Shown: positions 18,076 through 26,103 of the stretch, piece after piece | Layout: each line of letters starts with the position of its first letter | Position numbering within the stretch: the stretch's first letter is position 1 | Assembly (NCBI GenBank): GCA_000752215.1 | Contig: CCFG01000017.1 | Coordinates: forward strand, 620,001 to 684,000 | Source of the DNA: a bacterium MS4 | GTDB lineage: Bacteria; Bacillota; Clostridia; Oscillospirales; Acutalibacteraceae | DNA length: 64,000 nt | Reading direction: 5' to 3' | The notes under the pieces: model-generated | What the model saw: the letters and a program-made list of their open reading frames with translations, nothing else | Databases searched by the model: none | Told to the model about the DNA's origin: nothing | Translations under genes and position numbers: made by a program

Positions 18076-18963
18076 TCAGCCCATGATTTTCAGGTTATTG
18101 ATCTTCTCAAAATATTTGGCGATTGCAGAATGATCTTTCTTCTCAAGGCCATCCGCCTTCAGCGATTGAAGGATTTCCATCGCTTCTGCGCTGAAAGGAA
18201 CGGAGATGTTCTCCGTATGCGCCGTATCCAGCACATTTTGCAGATCCTTGATGTGCAGTTCGATCCGGAAACCGGGATCGTAATTGTCGCTGAAAATCTT
18301 CGGCGACTTCTGCTCCATCACCTTGCTTCCCGCAAGGCCCTTACGGATTGCCTCAAAAACAAGCTGAGGATCCGCCCCGGCCTTTTTGGCAAAAACATAA
18401 GCCTCGCTCATAATGGAAATATTGACCGCGACAATCATCTGGTTTGCAAGCTTCGTAATATTTCCACACCCCGCGGTTCCAACATATGTCACACTGGAAG
18501 CCATGGTCATCAGCAGCTCGCGGTATTTGTCGAATACCGGTTTTTCCCCGCCGACCATGACGGCGATGGTCCCTTCAATAGCGCCCGGCTCCCCGCCGGA
18601 AACAGGAGCGTCCAGAAAATCCACGTTCAAATCCTTTAACTTTGAATAAAATTCCTTACTGGCCACCGGGCTGATGGAACTCATATCGATTACCGTCTGG
18701 CCGGCCCTGAGTCCTTCCGCAATCCCGTCTTTATCAAAAAGAGCGGAAGCGACATGCGGCGAATTCGGCAGCATGGTAATGATTACATCCGATTTTTCAG
18801 CCACCTCTTTACCGGTTGCGGCAACCTGCGCCCCCTCTGCCCGAAAGATTTCCAACGTATCCGGATTGCGGTCAAATACAATCAGTTCATAGCCCGCCTT
18901 CCGGACATTCCGGGCCATGGGTTTTCCCATGATTCCCAAGCCAATAAATCCAACTTTAAACAT
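18076..18963 (-). CDS. garR: Tartronate semialdehyde reductase (2-hydroxy-3-oxopropionate reductase)
   Basis: 295 residues, a beta-hydroxyacid dehydrogenase. It begins with the NAD(P) motif GFIGLGIMGKPMA. It then has DAPVSGGEPGA, the substrate-binding signature, and GCGNITKLANQMIVA, which contains the catalytic Lys. The family includes 3-hydroxyisobutyrate dehydrogenase, but the glucarate/galactarate neighbours identify GarR: it reduces tartronate semialdehyde to D-glycerate. It is the first gene of the minus-strand group and faces a 486-nt AT-rich divergent control region. Downstream come the DapA-family aldolase and the GntP gene, so substrate entry, cleavage and reduction are in one unit. 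Confidence 0.9.
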   Translation of the reverse strand: MFKVGFIGLGIMGKPMARNVRKAGYELIVFDRNPDTLEIFRAEGAQVAATGKEVAEKSDVIITMLPNSPHVASALFDKDGIAEGLRAGQTVIDMSSISPVASKEFYSKLKDLNVDFLDAPVSGGEPGAIEGTIAVMVGGEKPVFDKYRELLMTMASSVTYVGTAGCGNITKLANQMIVAVNISIMSEAYVFAKKAGADPQLVFEAIRKGLAGSKVMEQKSPKIFSDNYDPGFRIELHIKDLQNVLDTAHTENISVPFSAEAMEILQSLKADGLEKKDHSAIAKYFEKINNLKIMG

Positions 18964-19125
18964 TTCTAAGTACCTCCTATCAGCGTTGTTTCCGTGAACA
19001 TTCTCACGTTTTTCGATTGAAATTGTTAATTATTCAACAAGTAGTATCTTATAGCATTCCTCTTTTAAAATCCATTGACAGGGAATCCAACAATAAAATT
19101 TTAACTTTATAGAAAATACTTAAAA

Positions 19126-19185
19126 TTTCAATTTGTGAAATACATTTTTCATTCGTGAAAGCAATCTGTTTTCATTTGCTTTCAC
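19126..19185. promoter_or_regulatory. Array of TTTCA/TGAAA dyads in the divergent garR control region
   Basis: Three adjoining dyads occur in 60 bp: TTTCAATTTGTGAAA (19126-19140), TTTCATTCGTGAAA (19147-19160), and GTGAAAGCAA (19155-19164) with its exact inverted copy TTGCTTTCAC (19176-19185). They lie between the divergent garR and enolase genes (18964-19449), the only long non-coding stretch in the hexarate region. The half-site spacings of about 10 and 21 bp suit a dimeric regulator binding one face of the helix. The protein is unknown; candidates are the PrpR-type regulator at 3246-5189 or one encoded elsewhere. Confidence 0.55.
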
Positions 19186-19297
19186 TTTTATCCCGTATAG
19201 CATTTTATATAAATTTTATACATTATTATTATGTATTTTAGAATAAATATCAGTAATTATTATTATATTAGAAAGGGTTTTGGGTTCCTAACAAACC

Positions 19298-19326
19298 TTG
19301 ACATGGTCTTCAGTGAAATGTATACT
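19298..19326 (+). promoter_or_regulatory. Strong sigma-A promoter of the plus-strand hexarate operon
   Basis: A consensus TTGACA (19298-19303), a 17-bp spacer and TATACT (19321-19326) lie 124 nt upstream of the first ATG. The leader carries the GGATCAGATATT motif. The dyad array lies 110-170 bp upstream of the -35 box. Confidence 0.75.
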
Positions 19327-19449
19327 CGTTTTGTGATCTGGACAAATGGCATAAAAATTCTCTGGATCAGATATTCATACTATCTATAATTGAGCAAATA
19401 ATCGGAGTCGCAAGGGAAATTGTTTGATCAGTTTGGGAGGTACATCTGT

Positions 19450-20673
19450 ATGTCATCATCAACAATAAAGAAAATCAGAACCATCCGCTTACAAGGCATG
19501 CCTAACATCATTTGGATAGAAATAGAAACCGATGAGGGCCTGGTTGGATTGGGAGAAGCTTTCAGGGGAACGGCTGCAGTCGAGGGGGTCATTCACGGCG
19601 AGCTTGGGCCTTGGCTGATCGGGAAGGATTCCCGCCAAATCGAGTTCATCTCGCGTACCCTGACGACCCCATACGTTGGATACCACAGCTCCGGCGCGGA
19701 AGTACGCGCGGCCAGCGCGATCGATATCGCCCTCTGGGATCTGTTCGGAAAACGTCTGGGGATTCCCGTCTATGAAGCGCTTGGAGGAGCGGCAAGACAA
19801 TCCATTCCGGTCTATAATACATGCGCGGGGTATTCCTTCAACACAAGCAGCAGCGCCTACAACGCCGGGGCATCCCGAAGGAAAATAGGCGCGCAGGACG
19901 AAATGAGAGGGCCATATGACGATCAAATCGCATTCAACCGGGATGCGGGAAAATTAGCGGAGGACCTGCTGTCCGAAGGATATAAGGTCATGAAGATCTG
20001 GCCTTTTGATCCCTTTGCGTCCAAGGTGCAGGGAAACACGATTTCGCTGGGAGACCTTAAGGCCGGTTTGGAACCCTTTAAAAAGATACGGGAGGCCGTG
20101 GGTGACCGAATGGAGGTCATGTGCGAGCTGCACAGCCTTTGGAGTGTTCCGGCCGCGATCCGTATCTGCAAGGCCCTGGAAGAGTACAACATTTTCTGGT
20201 CCGAAGACCCGATTTGCAAAATGGATGATATCCAATCGATCAACTACCTGCGGAGCAAAATAGACGTTCCGATTTGCGGAAGTGAAACACTGGCCGGAGC
20301 CGTTACGTTCAGGCAAATGTTCGCGCAGGGGACGTTTGATTACGCGATGCTCGATCTGGGATGGTGCGGAGGACTGACCGAGGGCAGAAAAATCGCGGCT
20401 TTAGCTGAAAGCTATGCCATTCCGATTGCCCCTCATGACTGCTCCGGACCGATTGTCCTCTGGGCCGGTATCCAGCTTTCGATGCACTCTCCCGCGGGCC
20501 TTTTCCAAGAGGTTGTCCGGGCCAATCTCGCCACCTGGTACAAAGACCTCGTAACCGACCTTCCCGTCATAAAGGACGGCAAGATTCAGCTGCCCGAAAC
20601 ACCGGGCATCGGGGCGAGCCTGCTTCCGGAAGTCAAGCAGCGCCAGGACGCTGTTATCCGTGAAACGTGTTAA
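19450..20673 (+). CDS. Enolase-superfamily sugar-acid dehydratase
   Basis: 407 residues from the ATG at 19450, which has GGGAGG 9 nt upstream; ten in-frame codons before it are probably leader. The barrel has K182 in MKIWPFDP (the second Lys is replaced by Trp), E226 and H228 in CELHSLW, E252 (SEDP), E279 (GSET), D302 (LDLGW) and H329 (APHDC). Having E/H after the third strand, with a late D/H pair, is typical of acid-sugar dehydratases of the mannonate/galactonate type in the mandelate racemase branch. The actual substrate cannot be read. It starts the plus-strand operon and is followed by glucarate dehydratase copy 2, 162 nt away. Confidence 0.85.
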   Translation: MSSSTIKKIRTIRLQGMPNIIWIEIETDEGLVGLGEAFRGTAAVEGVIHGELGPWLIGKDSRQIEFISRTLTTPYVGYHSSGAEVRAASAIDIALWDLFGKRLGIPVYEALGGAARQSIPVYNTCAGYSFNTSSSAYNAGASRRKIGAQDEMRGPYDDQIAFNRDAGKLAEDLLSEGYKVMKIWPFDPFASKVQGNTISLGDLKAGLEPFKKIREAVGDRMEVMCELHSLWSVPAAIRICKALEEYNIFWSEDPICKMDDIQSINYLRSKIDVPICGSETLAGAVTFRQMFAQGTFDYAMLDLGWCGGLTEGRKIAALAESYAIPIAPHDCSGPIVLWAGIQLSMHSPAGLFQEVVRANLATWYKDLVTDLPVIKDGKIQLPETPGIGASLLPEVKQRQDAVIRETC

Positions 20674-20835
20674 GGCCAAGGCGGCTCCCCGACGATTTGG
20701 GGCGCTTTATCCCAACTCGGTCCGCAGCCAATACCATTCTTTTTTGGTGATCGGGGTAAAAAATCCAGCTGTTTCCGGGACTGCGTGTTCAAGAGACAAT
20801 TGCTGTGAATTCGTTAGATGAAAGGAAGATTGTGA

Positions 20836-22191
20836 ATGAAAACCGGAAATCCAGCCGTTACTTCTATGAAAGTGATACCGGTAGCGGGATATGACAGTAT
20901 GCTGATGACCTTAAGCGGTGCCCATGGTCCCTATTTTACACGAAATCTGGTTATTCTGACCGATAATGCGGGGCACACCGGAATTGGAGAAATCCATGGA
21001 GGAGAGTATACCCGTACCGCTCTGGAAAGCTGTATTCCACTGGTTGTCGGAAAAGATATCTGTACCTATCGCTCCGTTCTGGACAGCATCCACAAAGCGG
21101 CCTCCGGCACCAAAAAGGTGAAGGGGGACGACGGTGAAGGCATCCAGATGCTGGATATCAGCAAGCTGAAATTTGTTGTGAAATCAGAGTGGGCGATCGA
21201 ATGTGCGCTCCTGGATTTGCTGGGACAATATCTGGGATTGCCAATGTGCGAGCTTTTGGGAGAAGGAAAGCAAAGGGACCGGGTTGAAACATTAGGCTAC
21301 CTGTTCTATGTGTCCGATAAAGAAAAAGCGAAAGGCCTGCCTTATCTGGATGAGAGCAGCCATACAGACCCCTGGTACCGGATGCGGCGGACAGAGATGC
21401 TTACTTCGGACAAAATCGTGGAACAGGCTCAGGCTTTGCAGGAAAAATACGGATTCCGGAACTTTAAGCTGAAAGGCGGCGTTCTGGACGGGGAAAAGGA
21501 AATGGAGACGATCCGAGCGCTGAAGAAGCACTTCCCCGAGGCAAGAATCAATATCGATCCCAACGGTGCATGGGGCCTTCGGGAAGCGATCGGACTGTGC
21601 AGTGACATGAAGAATGTCCTCACCTATATCGAAGATCCATGCGGCCCCGAGAACGGCTACAGCAGCCGTGAGATTATGTGCGAGTTTAAAAATGCGACTC
21701 ATCTTCCGGTCGCAACCAATATGATTGCGACCGACTGGAGGCAATTTTATCATGCGGCGGCACTCAAATCCGTTGACATCGTGCTGGCGGACCCGCATTT
21801 CTGGGGAATGAACGGCACAGTGAGAATGGCACAGATTCTCAACGACTGGGGGCTGACTTGGGGGTCTCATTCCAACAACCATTTCGACATCACCCTGACC
21901 GTCTATGCCCATGTCGCCGCTGCGGCGCCCGGAACTCCCACTCCTTTGGACACGCACTGGATCTGGCAGGACGGACAGAACCTCTGTGAAAATACTCCTG
22001 AAATCAGGGACGGATATCTGGAAGTTCCAAAAGCGCCCGGCCTTGGGATTCATCCCGATATGGAAAAAATCATGGCGGCAAATGAGCTTTACAATAAGAT
22101 CGAGTTCCATGACCGAAACGATGCCGTAGCGATGCAGTATTTGATTCCTAACTGGAAATTCGATCCCAGGAAGCCTGCTTTGGTAAGGTAA
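20836..22191 (+). CDS. gudD: Glucarate dehydratase, enolase superfamily (copy 2)
   Basis: 451 residues, paralogous to the gene at 6988-8316 along its whole length. The catalytic set is complete: K211 and K213 (FKLKGG), D242, E267, N296, D320 and H346 (WGSHSNN). It also has the AGYDSMLMTLSGAHGPYFTRN cap. Compared with copy 1 it has an insert of about ten residues after position 88 and different cap loops, so it may prefer another hexarate such as L-idarate. The start is preceded by AGGA and an A/T-rich gap. A strong terminator follows, so glycerate kinase downstream probably has some transcription of its own. Confidence 0.93.
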   Translation: MKTGNPAVTSMKVIPVAGYDSMLMTLSGAHGPYFTRNLVILTDNAGHTGIGEIHGGEYTRTALESCIPLVVGKDICTYRSVLDSIHKAASGTKKVKGDDGEGIQMLDISKLKFVVKSEWAIECALLDLLGQYLGLPMCELLGEGKQRDRVETLGYLFYVSDKEKAKGLPYLDESSHTDPWYRMRRTEMLTSDKIVEQAQALQEKYGFRNFKLKGGVLDGEKEMETIRALKKHFPEARINIDPNGAWGLREAIGLCSDMKNVLTYIEDPCGPENGYSSREIMCEFKNATHLPVATNMIATDWRQFYHAAALKSVDIVLADPHFWGMNGTVRMAQILNDWGLTWGSHSNNHFDITLTVYAHVAAAAPGTPTPLDTHWIWQDGQNLCENTPEIRDGYLEVPKAPGLGIHPDMEKIMAANELYNKIEFHDRNDAVAMQYLIPNWKFDPRKPALVR

Positions 22192-22269
22192 GCGATTCCT
22201 TTAAATGCGGGGTGTTGACTCTGGCTTCCCCGTGACAGGGTTGAAACCCGTCCGCTTACCCGTTTATAA

Positions 22270-22303
22270 TAAAAGCAGTGCCGGGTTTCCGGCACTGCTT
22301 TTA
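22270..22303 (+). terminator. Rho-independent terminator after gudD copy 2
   Basis: Perfect 15-bp stem (22270-22284 and 22289-22303), GTTT loop, with T-rich 3' end. The next 160 nt to glycerate kinase show no other feature that I could identify. Confidence 0.88.
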
Positions 22304-22466
22304 TTCCTATGATCTTTGTCCGGACAGCGTCAGCAAGTATTCGCGTGCTTTTCTTCTTGTATATCTCCATAAAAAATCCGTTTTTTCCTGGAAAGGCACA
22401 AACGGCGAACAGATTGGAAACCTTTGTCAATGGAGCATCCTGTAATCAGGTGAAAGGAAAATACTT

Positions 22467-23597
22467 ATGAAAAAATTGATTCTGGTCCCGGATTCCTTTA
22501 AGGGAACGCTCAGCTCCCTGGAAATTTGCTCTGTTATGGAACAATGCATCCACGAGCACGACCCCTCGGCACAGGTCGTAGCGATCCCGGTCGCCGACGG
22601 CGGCGAGGGCAGCGTTGACGCCTTTCTGGCCGCCATGGGCGGCGAAAAGATTTCGGTTCCCTCAAAAGGGCCTTATATGGAGGATATCACCAGCTTTTAC
22701 GGCCTTGTGGACAACGGTCGGACCGCGGTAATCGAAATGGCGGCCTGCGCCGGGCTTCCCCTCGCGGGCGGCCGGCTGGAGCCGGATAAAGCCACGACCT
22801 ACGGGGTGGGCCTTCTGATGGCTGACGCCGCGAAACGCGGATGTAAAAGGATCATTATAGGTCTTGGAGGGAGCGCCACGAACGACCTCGGCACCGGAGC
22901 CGCCGCCGCGGCGGGAATCCGTTTCCTGGACAGCTCCGGCACGGCCTTTGTCCCTACCGGGGGAACCCTTTCCAAAATCGAACACATCGACTGCTCCGGC
23001 CTTTTGCCCGAACTTCGGGAGGCTGAAATCATCACAATGTGCGACATTGACAATCCGCTGTACGGGGAAGCCGGAGCCGCCTTCGTCTTCGCTCCCCAAA
23101 AAGGAGCGGATGACCGGATGACGGTATTTCTGGATGAGCAGCTGCGCGCTGCAGCCGAAACGATCCGCCGCGAGCTGAATGCCGATGTTTCGAATCTTCC
23201 CGGCGCGGGCGCGGCAGGCGGCATGGGCGGCGGCATGGCAGCCTTTTTCCGCTCCCGTCTTCAAATGGGGATAGAAACGGTGCTCGACACCGTGAGGTTC
23301 GAGGAGCTGCTGCAGGGTGCGGACATGGTGTTCAGCGGTGAAGGAAAAATAGACGCTCAGAGCTTGCGCGGAAAAGTCGTGATCGGCGTGGCAAGACGCG
23401 CTAAAAAGGCGGGAGTTCCCCTTGTTGCAGTAGTGGGAGACATCGCTGACGACATAGAAAGCGTCTATGAGCAGGGCGTTTCCGCCGTTTTCAGCATCAA
23501 CCGTGTGGCGGTTCCTTTTTCCATTGCCAAAACCCGCAGCCGCAGGGACCTGAGGGACACCTTTGACAACATCCTGCGCCTCATGGAATGCCGCTGA
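22467..23597 (+). CDS. garK: Glycerate 2-kinase
   Basis: 376 residues, the full length of the GarK/GlxK family. It opens with the family signature ILVPDSFKGTLSS and then has VADGGEGSVDAF, the glycine-rich GLGGSATNDLGTGAAAA and FSGEGKIDAQSLRGKVV. The enzyme phosphorylates D-glycerate made by GarR to 2-phosphoglycerate, which enters glycolysis. The start codon has AAAGGA 8 nt upstream. It lies between two strong hairpins, so it can be expressed apart from the two dehydratases before it. It completes the route from glucarate or galactarate, since the other product of cleavage is pyruvate. Confidence 0.95.
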   Translation: MKKLILVPDSFKGTLSSLEICSVMEQCIHEHDPSAQVVAIPVADGGEGSVDAFLAAMGGEKISVPSKGPYMEDITSFYGLVDNGRTAVIEMAACAGLPLAGGRLEPDKATTYGVGLLMADAAKRGCKRIIIGLGGSATNDLGTGAAAAAGIRFLDSSGTAFVPTGGTLSKIEHIDCSGLLPELREAEIITMCDIDNPLYGEAGAAFVFAPQKGADDRMTVFLDEQLRAAAETIRRELNADVSNLPGAGAAGGMGGGMAAFFRSRLQMGIETVLDTVRFEELLQGADMVFSGEGKIDAQSLRGKVVIGVARRAKKAGVPLVAVVGDIADDIESVYEQGVSAVFSINRVAVPFSIAKTRSRRDLRDTFDNILRLMECR

Positions 23598-23625
23598 TTT
23601 CACCGTGGGAAATGCTGACCGTAAA

Positions 23626-23655
23626 AATGCCCGAAATCTAAAGATTTCGGGCATT
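23626..23655 (+). terminator. Terminator after glycerate kinase
   Basis: Perfect 14-bp stem (23626-23639 and 23642-23655) with a very tight loop, 30 nt after the stop codon. Confidence 0.8.
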
Positions 23656-23664
23656 CATTGGTTA

Positions 23665-23946
23665 CGGAGGAAGGAGCCTATTTATGAAAAATCCGGAGGA
23701 CGAAGCATTCGAAAGATAAAGAAGAATAAACTCATTGACAATGATCTTAATACCACCGCCCAGGGGATCTCCACTCCCGCTTGTCTTGAGGCAACAAAAT
23801 CCATAACCGCTTGCTAAACGAGGACATCCTCCAAGGCTATGCAGAAAGTTCCCGCTGTTATAGATGCCGGTCATGATGGGACCGGGCAACATTGTATTAG
23901 CCTGAATGCCCAGCAGATTTAAATCATATATGGCAGTTTTTATCAT
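23665..23946 (-). pseudogene. Possible decayed short-chain dehydrogenase C-terminal fragment
   Basis: Translated on the minus strand, this ~300-nt stretch between glycerate kinase and RbsD/FucU gives pieces like the end of a classical SDR. LGIQANTMLPGPIMTGIY resembles the common IRVNAIAPGPIxT, and LLYLSNASSSGFFI resembles VLFLASDASSFIT. No upstream SDR domain or ribosome site exists, so if real it is a remnant. The match is by eye only and is weak. Confidence 0.35.
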
Positions 23947-23956
23947 TATAAATTTG

Positions 23957-24361
23957 TTACGCCACTGCGACAGTGAGAAGGATGTTGGCAAACGTGCGCT
24001 TCTCACCGGTAGAAATGACAAGACGGACATTTGACTGACAACAGGCATCATAAAACTCAAACCGTTTTAAACGGCTCAGTTCCATCCCGCTGAGAATATC
24101 TTGAAACTCATTAAAAATGGGGACTTGCCCTCCATCAGGTTCCATGACTTCGGCTTTTTCAAAATTGACTACCTGACTGAGCACTTCGAGCACCTGAGTC
24201 ACTTCCGGAACACCGTTTGTCAGGCCAAGATAAACTTTCGCCGCGTTTCCGCTTTTGGAGTCAAGCGGATAATTGCCATCTGCAATCAAAATCTTATCTC
24301 CATGCCCGCATAAAGAAAGATTACGCATGATATCCGGATTGATACAAGCTGTTTTCAGCAA
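23957..24361 (-). CDS. RbsD/FucU family sugar mutarotase
   Basis: 134 residues when started at the TTG at 24361, which has AGGAGG 8 nt upstream. The resulting N-terminus MLKTACINPDIM matches the MLKxISPxIS start of FucU. The ATG nine codons earlier (24388) has no site of its own. Motifs are GHGDKILIADGNYP, with the catalytic His, and the C-terminal STGEKRTFANILL. The family interconverts ring and anomeric forms of ribose or fucose. It ends the GntR operon and overlaps or abuts the SIS gene, so it may supply the correct anomer to the kinase. Ribose versus fucose specificity is not evident. Confidence 0.88.
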   Translation of the reverse strand: MLKTACINPDIMRNLSLCGHGDKILIADGNYPLDSKSGNAAKVYLGLTNGVPEVTQVLEVLSQVVNFEKAEVMEPDGGQVPIFNEFQDILSGMELSRLKRFEFYDACCQSNVRLVISTGEKRTFANILLTVAVA

Positions 24362-24377
24362 AACGCTTCCCTCCTGA

Positions 24378-24998
24378 TTATTTTTCATTTTCTCTCAAAT
24401 TTCCCAGAGTGCCGCCCGGATGCCATTTGATATATTCACTTGGGGTCAGCCCTCTGGTAGTTTGAAGCACAACGCTCAGTCCCTGAAGAACAAAGATCTC
24501 CGCAAGGATAGAAGCCCGCGGTGCACGGTTCAGAAGATCGCCCTCCTGACCGACTCCCGCAAACAAATGGACGTCACCCTCTTTGGCGAGCCATGAATCC
24601 GGATTCCCTGTTACGGAAATCACCTTGCATCCGTTATTTTTAACCGCGGTAACCGTAGCTTTCAGCTCAGCGGTCTCGCCGCTGTTCGAAATGCAAATCA
24701 CGACATCACCTGGAACGAGCTGGCCACAGGAACCGTGAACGGCTTCGGTACCGTGAAGGAAATAGGTCGGCGTGCCTGTAGAGGACAAAAGAGAAGCTAT
24801 GTATACCGCCACATGGGCCGGCTTGCCGATTCCGGTAATATGGACCCGATTGCCGTTCTTTTCCGCACTCAAAATCAATTCAACCGCCTGTTCATAGCTT
24901 TCCTCTGTTACGATTTTGCTGAATGCATCGAATTCCTCTTTTGAAATATCAACAAAAGTCTGTAAAGCCTGACGGCTTTCCTGTTCTATCATATTCAT
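24378..24998 (-). CDS. SIS-domain sugar-phosphate isomerase (KpsF/GutQ-like)
   Basis: 206 residues consisting of one SIS domain: GIGKPAHVAVYIASLLSSTGTPTYFLH, then ISNSGETAELKATV and the C-terminal SEYIKWHPGGTLG. The last motif is shared with arabinose-5-phosphate isomerases, but the CBS pair of KpsF is absent. Its start overlaps the ribokinase stop by a TGAATG junction; a second ATG (24992) is better spaced from AGGAG. With a PfkB kinase upstream it probably isomerises the phosphorylated sugar between aldose and ketose forms. Hexulose-6-phosphate or pentulose-5-phosphate are both possible. Confidence 0.87.
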   Translation of the reverse strand: MNMIEQESRQALQTFVDISKEEFDAFSKIVTEESYEQAVELILSAEKNGNRVHITGIGKPAHVAVYIASLLSSTGTPTYFLHGTEAVHGSCGQLVPGDVVICISNSGETAELKATVTAVKNNGCKVISVTGNPDSWLAKEGDVHLFAGVGQEGDLLNRAPRASILAEIFVLQGLSVVLQTTRGLTPSEYIKWHPGGTLGNLRENEK

Positions 24999-26018
24999 TC
25001 ACTCCTTCCCGCTGTTTTTTAAAACATCCAATAATGAAAATTCAAATCCGTTATAATGTTGGCTTTTCATAAGCTCTATAACCGCTTCCAATTCAGGAAG
25101 GGAGGGCTGCGCACCCATTCGAGAAACCGTAAGAGCAGCCGTATAATTGGCAAAGTCCAGTGCCTGTTTATGATTCAATCCAACACACACGGCGGTTGAA
25201 AAGGCACCGACAAAGGAATCGCCCGCGGCGGTCGGGTCCTTTACCTCCACCACATCCACACACGGAGCATAAACCGATCCTTCCGGGTTCGCCACAACAG
25301 CGCCCGCGCTGCCCAAGGTAATAATCACATTCTTAACGCCTTTTGCAAGCAGTTTTCTGACCGCTTCGCTGACGTCGCCCTGATTCACCGTTTTGCCGTC
25401 TTTGCGGATGTGAACTCCCGTAAGATCGGCTGCCTCGTGCTCATTGGGTGAAATATAAGTCAGGCAGGAAAGCAAATGATCGGAAAGAGGGGCGGACGGA
25501 GCGGAATTGAGCATAACCGGAACCCCTTTGTCAAAAGCATATTTCGCGACAATTTCATTGATTTCCATCGGGATTTCCAACTGCAAAATCACAAGATCAT
25601 ACCGGCCGACCGTATCCTTTAAGAAAGCGACATCGTCCGGGGTTATGGCCATATTGGCGCCGGAAACGACAATAATTCTGTTTTTCGTTTCGTTTTCACC
25701 GACTTCCAGCTGAACATTTCCGACTGCAGACGAAATATCCGTGTCAACTGCTATGAATTCGGTATGAATGCCGGACTTATTGCAGGAATCAATCAGGCTT
25801 TTCCCAAAAGCATCCTGTCCGATCTTGCCCACCATCGTTACATCGGCACCCAGCCGTGCCGCCTGCACCGCCTGATTTGCGCCTTTTCCTCCGGGAGCAG
25901 TACGGAAAGAGTTTCCAAGCACCGTTTCCCCTGCATTGGGAAATTTGTTCGTGCTGACGATCAGGTCCATCACCAGGCTGCCTACCACCAGTATTTTCGG
26001 CCTTTTCTGTATCTTCAT
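24999..26018 (-). CDS. rbsK: Ribokinase-type PfkB sugar kinase
   Basis: 339 residues from the ATG at 26018, which is preceded by GGAG 6 nt away; the 12 in-frame codons before it lack a site. PfkB signature 1 is GGKGANQAVQAARLG and signature 2 is DPTAAGDSFVGAF, with the catalytic Asp in AAGD. SPNEHEA and VVSGANMAITP also fit ribokinase. It phosphorylates a pentose or similar sugar at the terminal hydroxyl using ATP. The gene follows GntR by 85 nt and leads into the SIS isomerase. The pairing with RbsD/FucU fits ribose, but the isomerase suggests another sugar may be used. Confidence 0.88.
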   Translation of the reverse strand: MKIQKRPKILVVGSLVMDLIVSTNKFPNAGETVLGNSFRTAPGGKGANQAVQAARLGADVTMVGKIGQDAFGKSLIDSCNKSGIHTEFIAVDTDISSAVGNVQLEVGENETKNRIIVVSGANMAITPDDVAFLKDTVGRYDLVILQLEIPMEINEIVAKYAFDKGVPVMLNSAPSAPLSDHLLSCLTYISPNEHEAADLTGVHIRKDGKTVNQGDVSEAVRKLLAKGVKNVIITLGSAGAVVANPEGSVYAPCVDVVEVKDPTAAGDSFVGAFSTAVCVGLNHKQALDFANYTAALTVSRMGAQPSLPELEAVIELMKSQHYNGFEFSLLDVLKNSGKE

Positions 26019-26103
26019 GTTTATCTCCAATCGATCAGTATGCCTGTTTTCCACGCCGGGCGCACAGAAAGCAAATCGGCCGAAATGCGCCGTGGAAGAG
26101 CAA

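Noticed and set aside
18964-19449. A sigma-54 (-12/-24) promoter for the hexarate genes
   Set aside because: No TGGCAC-N5-TTGC-like element was found, and the local regulator lacks the sigma-54 contact loop; a sigma-A promoter is present instead.
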